A stretch of DNA of 64,000 bases from NCBI RefSeq assembly GCF_900249755.1, contig NZ_LT976854.1, forward strand, positions 124,001 to 188,000, given 5' to 3'. The translations under genes were made by a program, and so were the position numbers. The notes below the pieces were generated by a model. That model was not told the DNA's origin. It did no database searches and worked only from the letters and a program-made list of their open reading frames with translations. The stretch comes from Cupriavidus taiwanensis (GTDB taxonomy: Bacteria; Pseudomonadota; Gammaproteobacteria; Burkholderiales; Burkholderiaceae). Shown piece by piece: positions 1-8,913 of the stretch. Each line of letters begins with the position of its first letter. Position 1 is the stretch's first letter.

Positions 1-88
1 TGCGCGCCGCTTCGAGATGCAGATGAAGATGATCCAGGGCGCCGACGGCAACGAGCAGCGCGCCAACCAGCTGCTGTCGACCAACTGA
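1..88 (+). CDS. flgF: FlgF flagellar basal-body rod protein, C-terminal end only
   Basis: Only the last 28 codons are inside the window, in the frame starting at base 2 and ending with TGA at 86-88. The visible residues (FEMQMKMIQ, then ending QLLSTN) resemble the C-terminal helix that FlgF shares with other rod and hook proteins, where this helix packs into the axial coiled-coil core. The position directly before flgG supports FlgF, a proximal rod subunit of the periplasmic flagellar axis. The start and most of the protein lie to the left. The identification rests mainly on gene order, because so little sequence is visible. Confidence 0.8.
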   Translation, partial: ARRFEMQMKMIQGADGNEQRANQLLSTN

Positions 89-148
89 ACTGAATGACCG
101 GCCGGCACGGCGTGACCGTGCCGGCCCCGCACCCACGCAAGGACCCAC

Positions 149-934
149 ATGATCCGCTCTCTCTGGATTGCCAAGACCGGCCTCGATGCGCAGCAGACGC
201 AGATGGACGTGATCTCGAACAACCTGGCCAACGTCTCGACCAACGGCTTCAAGCGCGGCCGCGCGGTGTTCGAGGAACTGATGTACCAGACCATCCGCCA
301 GCCCGGCGCGTTGTCGTCGGACCAGACCACGCTGCCTTCCGGCATGCAGCTGGGCACCGGCGTGCGCCCCGTGGCCACCGAGCGCATCCACACGCAAGGC
401 AATCCGCAGCAGACCGGCAATGCCAAGGACGTGGCCATCCTGGGCCAGGGCTTCTTCCAGGTGGCGCTGCCCGACGGCACCACCGCCTACACCCGCGACG
501 GCTCGTTCCAGGTGGACCAGAACGGCCAGCTGGTGACTTCCAGCGGCTTCGTGATCCAGCCCGCCATCACCATCCCGGCCAACACGCTGTCGCTGACGGT
601 CGGTCGCGACGGCACGGTGTCGGTGACGCAGCCTGGCTCCAGCGCCAACGTGCAGGTGGGGCAGCTGCAGCTGGCCACCTTCATGAACCCGGCCGGCCTG
701 GAAAGCATGGGCGAAAACCTGTACGTGCAGACCGATGCCTCGGGCGCGCCCAACACCACCGTGCCGGGCCTGAACGGCGCGGGCGTGGTGCAGCAGAACT
801 ATGTCGAGGCCTCCAACGTGAACGTGGTCGAGGAACTGGTCAGCATGATCCAGACCCAGCGCGCGTACGAGATCAACAGCAAGGCGGTGCAGGCATCGGA
901 CCAGATGCTGCAGCGCCTGGCGCAGCTGGGTTGA
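149..934 (+). CDS. flgG: FlgG, flagellar distal rod protein
   Basis: The 261-residue product is the usual FlgG length. It builds the distal rod, which crosses the periplasm inside the P and L rings. The N-terminus carries the rod/hook signature around [13 protein letters not shown] (residues about 24-36). The C-terminus carries the matching helix, ending in [15 protein letters not shown] and a final QRLAQLG. There is no signal peptide, as expected for a type III flagellar export substrate. An AAGGA ribosome site at 139-143 fixes the ATG at 149. It sits 60 bases after flgF and 11 bases before flgH, so it is part of one operon. Confidence 0.97.
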   Translation: MIRSLWIAKTGLDAQQTQMDVISNNLANVSTNGFKRGRAVFEELMYQTIRQPGALSSDQTTLPSGMQLGTGVRPVATERIHTQGNPQQTGNAKDVAILGQGFFQVALPDGTTAYTRDGSFQVDQNGQLVTSSGFVIQPAITIPANTLSLTVGRDGTVSVTQPGSSANVQVGQLQLATFMNPAGLESMGENLYVQTDASGAPNTTVPGLNGAGVVQQNYVEASNVNVVEELVSMIQTQRAYEINSKAVQASDQMLQRLAQLG

Positions 935-945
935 TTGGTGTGAAC

Positions 946-1644
946 ATGGCCACCTTGCTTTCCCGCCTGGGCGCGCGCGCGCTGGTTTGCCTGGCCGGCG
1001 CGGCAATGCTGGCCACGAGCGGCTGCGCGCTGATGCCGCGCGAGCCGCTGGTGCAGATGCCCACGACGGCACGCGCCGAGCCGCGCCCGATGGGGCCGGC
1101 TTCCGGATCGATCTACCAGTCGTCGTACGCCGGCAATCCGCTGTTCGAGGACCGCCGCCCGCGCAACGTGGGCGACATCCTGACGATCCTGATCACCGAG
1201 AACGTCAACGCCAGCAAGAACTCCGGCACCAATACCAGCCGCACCGGCAACGCCGCGCTGGCGTTCGACGCGGTGCCGCGCGCGCTGGGCGGCCTGTTCG
1301 GCAGCAGCCAGAACGCCAATATGAACGGTGCCAACACCATGAAGGCGAGCGGCGGCGCCAGCGCGGCCAACACCTTCAACGGCACCATCACCGTGACCGT
1401 GCTGGAAGTGCTGGCCAACGGCAACCTGGTGGTCTCCGGCGAAAAGCAGATGGCGATCAACCAGGGCGCCGAGTTCATCCGCTTCTCGGGCGTGGTCAAC
1501 CCCCGCACCATCACCGGCGACAACGCCGTGCTGTCGACGCAGGTCGCCGATGCGCGCATCGAATACACCGCCAAGGGCGTGATCGACGAAGCGCAGAACA
1601 TGGGCTGGCTGCAGCGCTTCTTCCTCAATGTTTCTCCGTTCTGA
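946..1644 (+). CDS. flgH: FlgH, flagellar L-ring lipoprotein
   Basis: A 232-residue outer-membrane lipoprotein that forms the L-ring, the bushing around the rod in the outer membrane. The N-terminus from ATG 946 is a lipoprotein signal: a hydrophobic stretch, then a lipobox-like TSGC, with lipidation expected on that cysteine (about residue 26). The body shows the FlgH core [20 protein letters not shown] and a C-terminal half with [20 protein letters not shown]. The same frame stays open far upstream, inside flgG, but the lipoprotein signal makes 946 the start. It follows flgG by 11 bases and its stop lies 7 bases before the flgI start chosen here. Confidence 0.96.
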   Translation: MATLLSRLGARALVCLAGAAMLATSGCALMPREPLVQMPTTARAEPRPMGPASGSIYQSSYAGNPLFEDRRPRNVGDILTILITENVNASKNSGTNTSRTGNAALAFDAVPRALGGLFGSSQNANMNGANTMKASGGASAANTFNGTITVTVLEVLANGNLVVSGEKQMAINQGAEFIRFSGVVNPRTITGDNAVLSTQVADARIEYTAKGVIDEAQNMGWLQRFFLNVSPF

Positions 1645-1651
1645 CCGCGCC

Positions 1652-2797
1652 ATGTCTGCCCAGATGCTCGCTCGTTTCCTGTCCCGCCTGCTGCGGCTGA
1701 CCATGGTCAGCCTGGCGCTGGGCGTGGCCTTCGGTGCCTTTGCCACCAGCGCCAAGGCCGAACGCCTGAAAAACCTGGCCACCTTCCAGGGCGTGCGCGA
1801 GAACCCGCTGGTCGGCTACGGCCTGGTGGTGGGGCTGGACAACACCGGCGACCAGACCATGCAGACTCCGTTCACCACGCAGAGCCTGACCAACATGCTG
1901 TCGCAGCTGGGGATCACGCTGCCGGCCGGCAAGAACATGCAGCTCAAGAACGTCGCGGCGGTGATGGTGACCGCGTCGCTGCCCGCGTTCGCGCAGCCCG
2001 GCAGCCAGCTCGACGTGGTGGTGTCGTCGATGGGCAATGCCAAGAGCCTGCGCGGCGGCACGCTGCTGATGACCCCGCTGAAGGGCGCCGACGGCCAGGT
2101 CTATGCCATCGCGCAGGGCAATATGCTGGTGGGCGGCGCGGGCGCGTCGGCCAACGGCAGCAAGGTGCAGATCAACCAGCTGGCGGTGGGGCGCATCGCC
2201 AACGGCGCCATCGTCGAGCGCGCGGTCGCGCCGTTCCAGCCCGACGGCGGCGTGCTCAACCTGGAACTGAAGGATACGGACTTCGGCACCGCCGAGCGCG
2301 TGGTCGAAGCCATCAACCGCAACATGGGCGGCGGCGTCGCCGCGGCGCTGGACGGGCGCGTGGTGCAGGTGCGCGCGCCGGCCTCGCCGGCGGCGCGCGT
2401 GGGCTTCCTGGCCCGCATCGAGAATATCGACGTGACCCCGGCCAGGGCCGCCGCCAAGGTGATCCTGAACGCCCGCACCGGTTCCATCGTGATGAACCAG
2501 GCCGTCACCGTGGATGACTGCGCGGTGGCGCACGGCAACCTGTCGGTGGTGATCAACACGCAGCCGGTGATCAGCCAGCCCGCACCGTTCAGCGGCGGCC
2601 AGACCGTGGTGGCGCCGGTGTCGCAGATCGACATGAAGCAGCAGGGCGGCTCGCTGCAGATCGTCAAGGCGGGCGCCTCGCTGGCCGCCGTGGTCAAGGG
2701 GCTGAACGCGCTGGGCGCGACCCCGGCCGACCTGCAGACCATCCTGGAAGCGATGCGCGCAGCCGGTGCGCTGCGCGCCGAGCTGGAAGTGATCTGA
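1652..2797 (+). CDS. flgI: FlgI, flagellar P-ring protein
   Basis: The product (381 residues from ATG 1652) is the periplasmic P-ring subunit that surrounds the distal rod at the peptidoglycan layer. A Sec signal peptide ends near ATSAKA, and the mature protein starts [21 protein letters not shown], a FlgI hallmark. Further family blocks are [15 protein letters not shown] and [11 protein letters not shown]. The start is uncertain. ATG 1628 overlaps flgH, ATG 1652 lies just after the flgH stop, and ATG 1703 would give 364 residues, close to the E. coli length. None has a strong ribosome site, so translation may be coupled to flgH. The stop is 2 bases before flgJ. Confidence 0.95.
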   Translation: MSAQMLARFLSRLLRLTMVSLALGVAFGAFATSAKAERLKNLATFQGVRENPLVGYGLVVGLDNTGDQTMQTPFTTQSLTNMLSQLGITLPAGKNMQLKNVAAVMVTASLPAFAQPGSQLDVVVSSMGNAKSLRGGTLLMTPLKGADGQVYAIAQGNMLVGGAGASANGSKVQINQLAVGRIANGAIVERAVAPFQPDGGVLNLELKDTDFGTAERVVEAINRNMGGGVAAALDGRVVQVRAPASPAARVGFLARIENIDVTPARAAAKVILNARTGSIVMNQAVTVDDCAVAHGNLSVVINTQPVISQPAPFSGGQTVVAPVSQIDMKQQGGSLQIVKAGASLAAVVKGLNALGATPADLQTILEAMRAAGALRAELEVI

Positions 2798-2799
2798 CC

Positions 2800-3858
2800 A
2801 TGAGCAGCGGGATCAACGGCGGCGCGCTGCCGCCGCAGGGCGCGGACCTGACCCAGCGCTTCGCGCTGGACACGCAGGGCTTCGAGGCGCTCAAGCACAG
2901 CGCGCGCGGCGGCGCCGACGCCAATACGCTGCACGCCGTCGCGAAGCAGTTCGAGGCGGTGTTCACGCAGATGGTGCTCAAGAGCATGCGCGATGCCACG
3001 CCGCAGGACGGCCTGTTCGACAACGAGCAGAGCAAGCTCTATATGTCGATGATGGACCAGCAGCTGGCGCAGCAGATGTCGTCGCGCGGGATCGGCCTGG
3101 CCGACGTGATGGTGCGCCAGCTGGCGCGCGCCACCGGCACCGCGATGCCCTCCGGCATGAACGCACTGACGCCGGCCGAGGCCGGCAAGGCCGCCGATGC
3201 CGAGCTGGCCCGGCTGCTCGACAGCCGGGGCGCCGGCGCCATGCCCGCCGACGCGGGCGAACAGGCTGACTTGCCCGCCATCGGCACTACTGTCGCTGGG
3301 CAGCACTGGAACCCCACCGCGGGCCTGCGCCAGTACCAGCCCCAGTCCTACGCGGATCGCAGCCAGGGCGAGGACCGGCTGGGCCGCCTGCCCGACGACG
3401 CCCCGGTCCACGTCAGCGCCTTCGTCGCCCGCATGGCCGGCCCCGCCGAAGCCGCTTCGCGCGCCAGCGGCGTGCCGGCACGTCTGATCGTCGGCCAGGC
3501 CGCGCTGGAATCCGGCTGGGGCCAGCGCGAAATCACGCACGCCGACGGCTCGACCACGTTCAACGTGTTCGGCATCAAGGCCGGCCCGAGCTGGAAGGGC
3601 CGCGTCGCGGAAATCACCACCACGGAATATATCGACGGCCAGCCGCAGAAGGTGCGCGCGAAGTTCCGCGCCTACGGCTCGTACGACGAAGCCTGCGCTG
3701 ACTACGCGCGCCTGCTGACAAACAACCCGCGCTACGCGGGCGTGGTCAGCGCGGCATCGGCCGAAGACGCGGCGCACGGCTTGCAGCGCGCTGGGTATGC
3801 CACGGATCCGGCGTATGGGCACAAGCTGGTGAAGATCATGAAGAAGGTGGCGGCGTAG
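2800..3858 (+). CDS. flgJ: FlgJ, rod scaffold and peptidoglycan hydrolase
   Basis: A 352-residue two-domain FlgJ. The N-terminal rod-binding domain (about residues 40-110) contains AKQFEAVFTQMVLKSMRDA, typical of the rod-cap scaffold. The C-terminal half (about 205-350) is a glucosaminidase-type muramidase that opens the murein for rod passage; the likely catalytic glutamate is Glu237 in ALESGWGQ. The region between (about 125-200) is low in conservation and probably flexible. There is no signal peptide, since FlgJ is exported by the flagellar apparatus. It starts 2 bases after flgI and is the last gene before the repeat region and the separate flgKL transcription unit. Confidence 0.96.
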   Translation: MSSGINGGALPPQGADLTQRFALDTQGFEALKHSARGGADANTLHAVAKQFEAVFTQMVLKSMRDATPQDGLFDNEQSKLYMSMMDQQLAQQMSSRGIGLADVMVRQLARATGTAMPSGMNALTPAEAGKAADAELARLLDSRGAGAMPADAGEQADLPAIGTTVAGQHWNPTAGLRQYQPQSYADRSQGEDRLGRLPDDAPVHVSAFVARMAGPAEAASRASGVPARLIVGQAALESGWGQREITHADGSTTFNVFGIKAGPSWKGRVAEITTTEYIDGQPQKVRAKFRAYGSYDEACADYARLLTNNPRYAGVVSAASAEDAAHGLQRAGYATDPAYGHKLVKIMKKVAA

Positions 3859-3907
3859 GGCGCGGGCGCTAGTTGCAGCACAGCGGCGTCATCAGCGCCT
3901 CAGGCCT

Positions 3908-4236
3908 TCCAATTCCCGCTTGTGTACTCCCTCTCCCGCTTGCGGGAGAGGGTCGGGGTGAGGGCGGGGAGCGTCAACGAAGCGAAGGCCATCGCAATGG
4001 CAAGCGCCGGCCCTCACCCCCGGCCCCTCTCCCGCAAGCGGGAGAGGGGAGCAAACCAGCAGCGAGATCATTGCCTCGAACTATCCAATTCCCGCTTGTG
4101 TACTCCCTCTCCCGCTTGCGGGAGAGGGTCGGGGTGAGGGCGGGGAGCATCAACGAAGTGAAGGCCATCGCAATGGCCAGCGCCGGCCCTCTCCCCCTGC
4201 CCCTCTCCCGCAAGCGGGAGAGGGGTGCAAACCAGC
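3908..4236. repeat. Two tandem ~153-bp palindromic intergenic repeats
   Basis: Copy 1 is 3908-4060 and copy 2 is 4084-4236, a 176-bp period with only a few mismatches. Each copy opens with a near-perfect palindrome (CCCTCTCCCGC/GCGGGAGAGGG) and closes with a related one (CCCCTCTCCCGCAAGCGGG...). The G-rich tract after the first palindrome is complementary to the C-rich tract before the second, so a whole copy can fold back on itself. This is a REP/BIME-like element filling most of the 505-base gap between flgJ and flgK. Reading frames through it are artefacts of the repeat. It may also end transcription of the flgJ operon. Confidence 0.85.
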
Positions 4237-4275
4237 GCCGCAATCGAGGACAGTGCGTTTCAACCCCTCCCAGCC

Positions 4276-4303
4276 TAAAGTCCCGCCGCCCAACAGCCGA
4301 TAA
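4276..4303 (+). promoter_or_regulatory. Sigma-28 (FliA) type promoter for flgKL
   Basis: TAAAGTCC at 4276-4283 and GCCGATAA at 4296-4303 match the FliA consensus (TAAAGTTT, about 11 bases, GCCGATAA); the -10 is perfect and the spacer is 12. It lies 60 bases upstream of flgK. FlgK and FlgL are late (class III) proteins in many flagellar systems, which fits. The match is seen directly; its use in vivo is inferred. Confidence 0.75.
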
Positions 4304-4363
4304 CTCCCACATACCACACCGCCGCCCCGCGCGGCAGTCCAAAAATTCCGGGATCAGAGCACC

Positions 4364-6283
4364 ATGTCTCTCTTCAGTATTGGCCTCTCCGGCCTGAACA
4401 CCGCGCAGAACGCGCTGACGACGACGGGCCATAACTTTGCCAACTCGGCAACCGAAGGCTACTCGCGCCAGAACACCATCGTCGCGTCTGCCGGCGGCCA
4501 GTACACCAGCCAGGGCTTCTACGGCTTCGGCTCGAACACCACCACGGTGATCCGCGTCTATGACGAGTTCCTGACCGGCCAGCTGCGCGGCGCCACCTCG
4601 ACCAGCGCGTCGCTGGCGATGTACTCCGACCAGATCAGCCAGATCGACAACCTGCTGGCCGACCAGAAGGGCGGCCTGGCGCCGCTGATGCAGAAGTTCT
4701 TTGCCGCGGTGCAGGCCGTGGCCGATACCCCGGCCGATCCGGCCGCGCGCCAGGGCATGCTGTCGGCGGGCCAGGCACTGGTGGGCCAGGTGCGCTCGGC
4801 CAGCAACTACTTCAAGCAGCTGCAGTCCGGCGTCAACGAACAGGTCGGCACCGCCGTCACGCAGGTCAACGCGTACACCAAACAGATTGCCAACCTGAAC
4901 CAGGAGATCACGCGCCTGAAGGCAGCCTCCGGCGGCCAGCCGCCCAACGACCTGCTGGACCAGCGCGACCAGGCCGTGGCCGAGCTGACCAAGCTGGTCG
5001 GCGCCAAAGTGGTGGTGCAAGACAGCGGCACCTACAACGTCTTCGTCGGCAACGGCCAGCCGCTGGTGATGGGCAATGACGCCTATGAACTGAAGGCGGT
5101 GGCGTCGGCGGCCGATCCCAACCGCACCGTGGTGGCGTACACGCTGCCCACCGGCGCCGTGATCGAAAGCGAGCCGGGCGCGATCACCGGCGGCTCGCTG
5201 GGCGGCCTGCTGCAGTTCCGCACCGAAACCCTGGACCCGGCGCAAAGCGCGATCGGCCGCCTGTCGCTGGCGATCGGCGCGAGCTTCAATGCGCAGCACC
5301 AGCTCGGCATCGACCTGAACGGCGCCCCCGGCACCGACATGTTCAAGCTGGGCGGCGCCACCACCCTGCCCAACGCCAACAACACCATCAAGACCACGGT
5401 GGCCACCGCCACCATCGACAATGCCTCGGCGCTGACCACCAGCGACTACACGCTGCATTTCGACGGCACCAACTACACGCTGACGCGCCTGTCCGACAAC
5501 CAGCAGGTGGCCGCGCCCGTGCCCGCCGGCGGCGCCACCTATCCGCTGCAATTCAGCGCCGACGGCTTCACCGTCGAGATCAACGCGGCGATGGGCACCA
5601 ACGATTCGTTCACGATCCAGCCCACCCGCAACGCCGCCACCGGCTTCGACATGGCGATCAGCGATCCCGCGAAGATCGCGGCGGCATCGCCGGCCTACGT
5701 CGAGGCGAGCACCGGCAACAAGGGCAGCGCCACCGCGTCGCTGAGCAAGGTCGCGCCCGGGTTCTCGCCGCCGGCCGGCAAGATCACCGCAGAGTTCGAC
5801 GGCACCAGCTACGTCTTCAAGGTCGGCGGCGTGGCCATGGCGCCGCCGCCGGTGGGCGTGCCCAACGGCAGCAACACCGACTTCACCCTGAACGGCCTGA
5901 CCTTCAGCTTCGGCGGCACGCCCGCTGCCGGCGACAGCTTCACGCTGGGCAGCAACGCCGGCGCGGTCAAGGACAACGGCAACATGCTGGCGCTGGCCAA
6001 GCTGCAGAACGCCAAGACCATCGGTGGCGTGTCCAGCTTCAGCGAAGCCTACGCACAGCTGGTCAACGATGTCGGCACGCGCGCCAAGTCGGTCAAGATC
6101 GCGTCGGCGTCGCAGGACAGCATCACCACGCAGATCAAGACCGCGCAGCAGTCGGTGTCCGGCGTCAACATGGACGAGGAAACCGTGTCGATGCTGCGCT
6201 TCCAGCAGCTGTACCAGGCCAATGCGCGCGTGATCCAGACCGCCGGCACGCTGTTCGACACCATCATCGGCATCGGCCGCTAA
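4364..6283 (+). CDS. flgK: FlgK, hook-filament junction protein 1
   Basis: The product has 639 residues. FlgK joins the hook to the filament and is exported through the flagellar channel. The N-terminus (SLFSIGLSGLNTAQNAL, then NSATEGYSRQN) and the C-terminus (VNMDEETVSMLRFQQLYQAN) are the paired coiled-coil segments of this family. The central part is variable and rich in Thr, Gly and Ala, with repeated short motifs such as DSFTI and DSFTL, as expected for the exposed domain. It is preceded by a sigma-28-like promoter and followed by flgL after 37 bases, so flgK and flgL form their own late unit. Confidence 0.96.
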   Translation: MSLFSIGLSGLNTAQNALTTTGHNFANSATEGYSRQNTIVASAGGQYTSQGFYGFGSNTTTVIRVYDEFLTGQLRGATSTSASLAMYSDQISQIDNLLADQKGGLAPLMQKFFAAVQAVADTPADPAARQGMLSAGQALVGQVRSASNYFKQLQSGVNEQVGTAVTQVNAYTKQIANLNQEITRLKAASGGQPPNDLLDQRDQAVAELTKLVGAKVVVQDSGTYNVFVGNGQPLVMGNDAYELKAVASAADPNRTVVAYTLPTGAVIESEPGAITGGSLGGLLQFRTETLDPAQSAIGRLSLAIGASFNAQHQLGIDLNGAPGTDMFKLGGATTLPNANNTIKTTVATATIDNASALTTSDYTLHFDGTNYTLTRLSDNQQVAAPVPAGGATYPLQFSADGFTVEINAAMGTNDSFTIQPTRNAATGFDMAISDPAKIAAASPAYVEASTGNKGSATASLSKVAPGFSPPAGKITAEFDGTSYVFKVGGVAMAPPPVGVPNGSNTDFTLNGLTFSFGGTPAAGDSFTLGSNAGAVKDNGNMLALAKLQNAKTIGGVSSFSEAYAQLVNDVGTRAKSVKIASASQDSITTQIKTAQQSVSGVNMDEETVSMLRFQQLYQANARVIQTAGTLFDTIIGIGR

Positions 6284-6320
6284 GCGCCGCAGCCAACCGC
6301 GTCAGAAGAGGTAAACCAAT

Positions 6321-7544
6321 ATGCGCGTTGCAAGCTCCACCCTGTACCAGCAAGGCCTGGCTTCGATGAACTACCAGCAGGGCGCGCTGATGCATATCCA
6401 GCAGCAGCTCGGCACCGGCCGCTCCATCCTGACCCCGTCGGACGACCCCGTCGGCGCCACCCGCGCGCTGGGCGTGAGCCAGGCGCAGGCCGTCAACGGG
6501 CAGTACGCCACCTCCCGCAACCAGGCCAATATCGCGCTGGCCGCGGAAGAGAACGCGCTGCAGTCAGTCACCACCATCACGCAGAACATCCAGACCATGC
6601 TGGTGCAGGCCGGCAACGGCACCATGAGCGACGCCGACCGCGGCTCGCTGGCAACCGCGCTGGAAGGCCTGTACAACCAGCTGCTGAGCCTGGCCAACTC
6701 CGACGACGGCAACGGCCAGTTCCTGTTCGGCGGCACCCGCTCGGGCAGCGCCCCGTTCACGCAGAGCGCCGGCGCCGGCAACTACATCGGCGACAACGGC
6801 CAGCAACTGCTGCAGGTCGACGTGGCGCGCCAGATGCCCGCCGGCAACACCGGCCGCGAGGTCTTCATGAGCGTGACCGGCGGCGCCGGCTATGTGATCA
6901 AGGGCAACCCCGCCAATACCGGCACCGCCACCTTCGGCACGGTCTCCACCACCGACCCGAGCGACCCGCTGTTCGGCCACGCGCTGCAGATGTCGTTCAC
7001 CGCCAACGCCGGCGGCCAGATCGAATACACCATCACCGACACCTCGGTCACCCCCGCACCGGTGGTGACCGGCCCGTTGCCCTACACCTCGCCGGCGCAG
7101 ATCGAAGTCGCGGGCATCACCTTCAACGTCACCGGCGCCCCCAAGGCCGGCGACACCCTGACCATGCAGCCCGCCAGCGAGGCCGGCACCGACATGTTCG
7201 CCAACCTGCAGACCGTGATCGACACGCTGCGCAAGCCCGCCGCGACCGAGAACGACCGCGCCAACCTGGGCAACGTGCTGTCGACCGCGGTGCGCCAGTT
7301 CTCCAACTCGCTCGACAACGTGCTGACCGTGCGCGCGTCGGTGGGTTCGCGCATGAATGAGCTGGATGCGCTGGATGACGTGGGGACGAACCGGGACCTG
7401 ACGTATTCGCAGACGTTGTCGGGGCTGCAGGACCTGGATTACGCGAAGGCGATCACCGAGTATTACCAGCGGCAGATGGCGCTGCAGGGGGCGCAGCAGT
7501 CGTTTATGCAGATTCAGGGGATGAATCTGTTTAAGTATCTGTAA
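6321..7544 (+). CDS. flgL: FlgL, hook-filament junction protein 3
   Basis: The product has 407 residues. FlgL is the second junction protein, lying between FlgK and flagellin. The N-terminus RVASSTLYQQGLASMNYQQ followed by LTPSDDPVGATRALG is the flagellin-like D0/D1 signature, and the C-terminus (LQDLDYAKAITEYYQRQ, then QGMNLFKYL) closes the coiled coil. AGAGG at 6307-6311 serves as the ribosome site for the ATG at 6321. It is last in the flgKL unit. Downstream, up to the convergent reductase gene, there is only a weak hairpin at 7614-7631 without a T-run. Confidence 0.96.
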   Translation: MRVASSTLYQQGLASMNYQQGALMHIQQQLGTGRSILTPSDDPVGATRALGVSQAQAVNGQYATSRNQANIALAAEENALQSVTTITQNIQTMLVQAGNGTMSDADRGSLATALEGLYNQLLSLANSDDGNGQFLFGGTRSGSAPFTQSAGAGNYIGDNGQQLLQVDVARQMPAGNTGREVFMSVTGGAGYVIKGNPANTGTATFGTVSTTDPSDPLFGHALQMSFTANAGGQIEYTITDTSVTPAPVVTGPLPYTSPAQIEVAGITFNVTGAPKAGDTLTMQPASEAGTDMFANLQTVIDTLRKPAATENDRANLGNVLSTAVRQFSNSLDNVLTVRASVGSRMNELDALDDVGTNRDLTYSQTLSGLQDLDYAKAITEYYQRQMALQGAQQSFMQIQGMNLFKYL

Positions 7545-7656
7545 GGGGGGTGAGGGCGGAAGCCGGGGACTGATTCTTCGGCTTACGGGCGCTCCCGCGA
7601 ACAGCATCTGCCAGGCGGCCTGATTGCCGCCCGATCTCGACCAAGCCCGGCCCCGC

Positions 7657-8196
7657 TCAGCGCAGCACCCGATAAGCCGACTGCACCAGCCCCGACGGAA
7701 AGTGCCGGCTGGATTCAAGCTTCAGGCTCACGTCGCGCGGGAGCGCACCGAACAGAGGACGGCCCGCACCAATCAGCACCGGCACCGTCGTGACCACCAT
7801 GTCGGCAATCCATCCTTCGCGAAGGAACGACTGCACCACCTGCCCGCCATCGACATAAACGCGCCGCACGCCTTCCGCCTCTAGTTGCGCCAGCGCGTCC
7901 TGTGGCGTGGCGTCGGAGAAGCGCACCTTGCCCCGCAATATGTCGGGCACCGGCGTGCCGGCCAGTTGCCGGGACAGCACCAGCACCGGACGGTCGTAGG
8001 GCCAATCGCCCATCGTGACGACTTTTTCATAGCTGCCACGGCCCATCACGATCGCATCCTTGTCGGCGATGAAGTCCGTGTAGCCATGGTCTTCTGCGGG
8101 GTCATCGCGCTCCAGCAGCCAGCCGATGTCGCCATCGGGCCGGGCGATGAAGCCGTCAAGGCTGGTGGCAATGAAAACGTGTGCGGTGATCATCAA
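7657..8196 (-). CDS. Dihydrofolate-reductase-like (RibD C-terminal type) protein
   Basis: A 179-residue single-domain protein of the RibD C-terminal/DHFR superfamily, close in style to the YyaP/YwjB proteins. Visible landmarks are HVFIATSLDGFIARPDGDIGW at the N-terminus, IVMGRGSYEKV, RVYVDGG in the middle, and VPVLIGAGRPLF near the end. These form the NADPH-binding alpha/beta fold. It has no deaminase domain, so it is unlikely to be the riboflavin enzyme RibD, and its substrate cannot be named. The second ATG, one codon in, is an equally possible start. It is convergent with flgL and stands alone. Confidence 0.9.
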   Translation of the reverse strand: MMITAHVFIATSLDGFIARPDGDIGWLLERDDPAEDHGYTDFIADKDAIVMGRGSYEKVVTMGDWPYDRPVLVLSRQLAGTPVPDILRGKVRFSDATPQDALAQLEAEGVRRVYVDGGQVVQSFLREGWIADMVVTTVPVLIGAGRPLFGALPRDVSLKLESSRHFPSGLVQSAYRVLR

Positions 8197-8310
8197 TAGG
8201 TCCTGGTTCTGCCAGCGCAGCGATGGCGTGGATATTGGCGCATGCTAATCGCGATCGGGGTGGACGCACACACTGGGCGCAAAGCTGCCTTTGACCGGCG
8301 CCGGACCCCC

Positions 8311-8340
8311 CTTGAAATCCGCGTGCCCGCATACTATTTT
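8311..8340 (+). promoter_or_regulatory. Distal copy of a heat-shock-like promoter module
   Basis: CTTGAAATCC at 8311-8320 and CTATTTT at 8334-8340 repeat, with the same 23-base offset, the module at 8465. The -35 part fits sigma-32 (CTTGAAA); the -10 part (ATACTAT) is poorer than in the proximal copy. It lies in the 329-base gap 8197-8525, which otherwise holds nothing I recognise. Confidence 0.35.
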
Positions 8341-8464
8341 ATTTTTGCTCCGGCAGTCGCGACGTTGAAATCGACGCCGGTGCCGCGCGGTTAGCAATAA
8401 AAAACCAGTCCGCGCACGTGCCAGCACACGCGCATGCCGCGGCAAATCGGTTGCGCAAGGCCTT

Positions 8465-8494
8465 CTTGAAATCCCCGGACGCGGCCCCTATTTT
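8465..8494 (+). promoter_or_regulatory. Sigma-32 (RpoH) type promoter before the 127-residue unknown protein
   Basis: CTTGAAA at 8465-8471, a 13-base spacer, and CCCCTAT at 8485-8491 closely match the heat-shock consensus (CTTGAAA, 13-15 bases, CCCCATNT). The predicted start site falls about 25-30 bases before the ATG at 8526. The sequence match is direct; heat-shock control is inferred. Confidence 0.55.
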
Positions 8495-8525
8495 CGCGGC
8501 AACGTAAGCCGGAATGGAGGCATCG

Positions 8526-8909
8526 ATGGAGTTCGATTCTGAGTGGTTGACGCTGGGAAAACACCGGGTAAAGCTGAAGTGCGCGCGCGGTTTTCCCACC
8601 GAACGCACCCGCAGTGTCGCGGAGCTGTCCAGGATTGCCATTGAGAACAACCTCAGCGCGGGCGCGCGCCTGGTCGAGGTCACGGCGCAAGGCGAAAAAG
8701 CCTATGTGATCAGCGTCGGCACGACCTTCGAGAAGGACAAGGCGGCCGCCCCCCACCTGGAAGTGGCATTGGCCACGATGTTCGGCCTGGCGCCCGAGCA
8801 GGTCCGCATGGATGTCGTCGTGGTCAGTCAGTACGACGTCGACCGGCACTTCGGCGTTTACGAGCGGATGCTGGCCGAGAAACTGGGCGCCGTGCCGCCA
8901 ATCCAGTGA
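8526..8909 (+). CDS. Uncharacterised 127-residue protein, possibly heat-shock regulated
   Basis: I do not recognise this family. The product is a small, soluble, mixed-charge protein with no signal peptide, membrane segment or cysteine cluster. It begins MEFDSEWLTLGKHRVKL and ends AEKLGAVPPIQ; alternating strands and helices suggest a single alpha/beta domain. Two in-frame ATGs exist. The one at 8514 overlaps the GGAGG at 8516-8520, which sits 5 bases before the ATG at 8526, so 8526 is the better start. A sigma-32-like promoter lies directly upstream. Its stop is 4 bases from the stop of the convergent aldolase gene. The length and ribosome site make it a credible gene. Confidence 0.75.
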   Translation: MEFDSEWLTLGKHRVKLKCARGFPTERTRSVAELSRIAIENNLSAGARLVEVTAQGEKAYVISVGTTFEKDKAAAPHLEVALATMFGLAPEQVRMDVVVVSQYDVDRHFGVYERMLAEKLGAVPPIQ

Positions 8910-8913
8910 TGGC

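Noticed and set aside
94..945. Upstream extension of the flgH frame through flgG
   Set aside because: The flgG frame is certain here, and the lipoprotein signal at 946 gives the true flgH start.
2101..3822. 573-codon open frame on the minus strand across flgI and flgJ
   Set aside because: It is antisense to two clearly identified flagellar genes and shows the Arg/Ala/Gly-rich low-complexity typical of shadow frames in GC-rich DNA.
3908..4236. CRISPR-like array
   Set aside because: Only two units, 153 bp long, self-complementary, with a 23-bp linker; not direct short repeats with unique spacers.
3873..4397. 174-codon frame through the intergenic repeats
   Set aside because: It is made of the duplicated palindromic repeat; the two halves repeat the same peptide, and it runs into flgK.
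7614..7631. Terminator after flgL
   Set aside because: GGCGGC/GCCGCC stem of 6 bp without a T-run; too weak to annotate.
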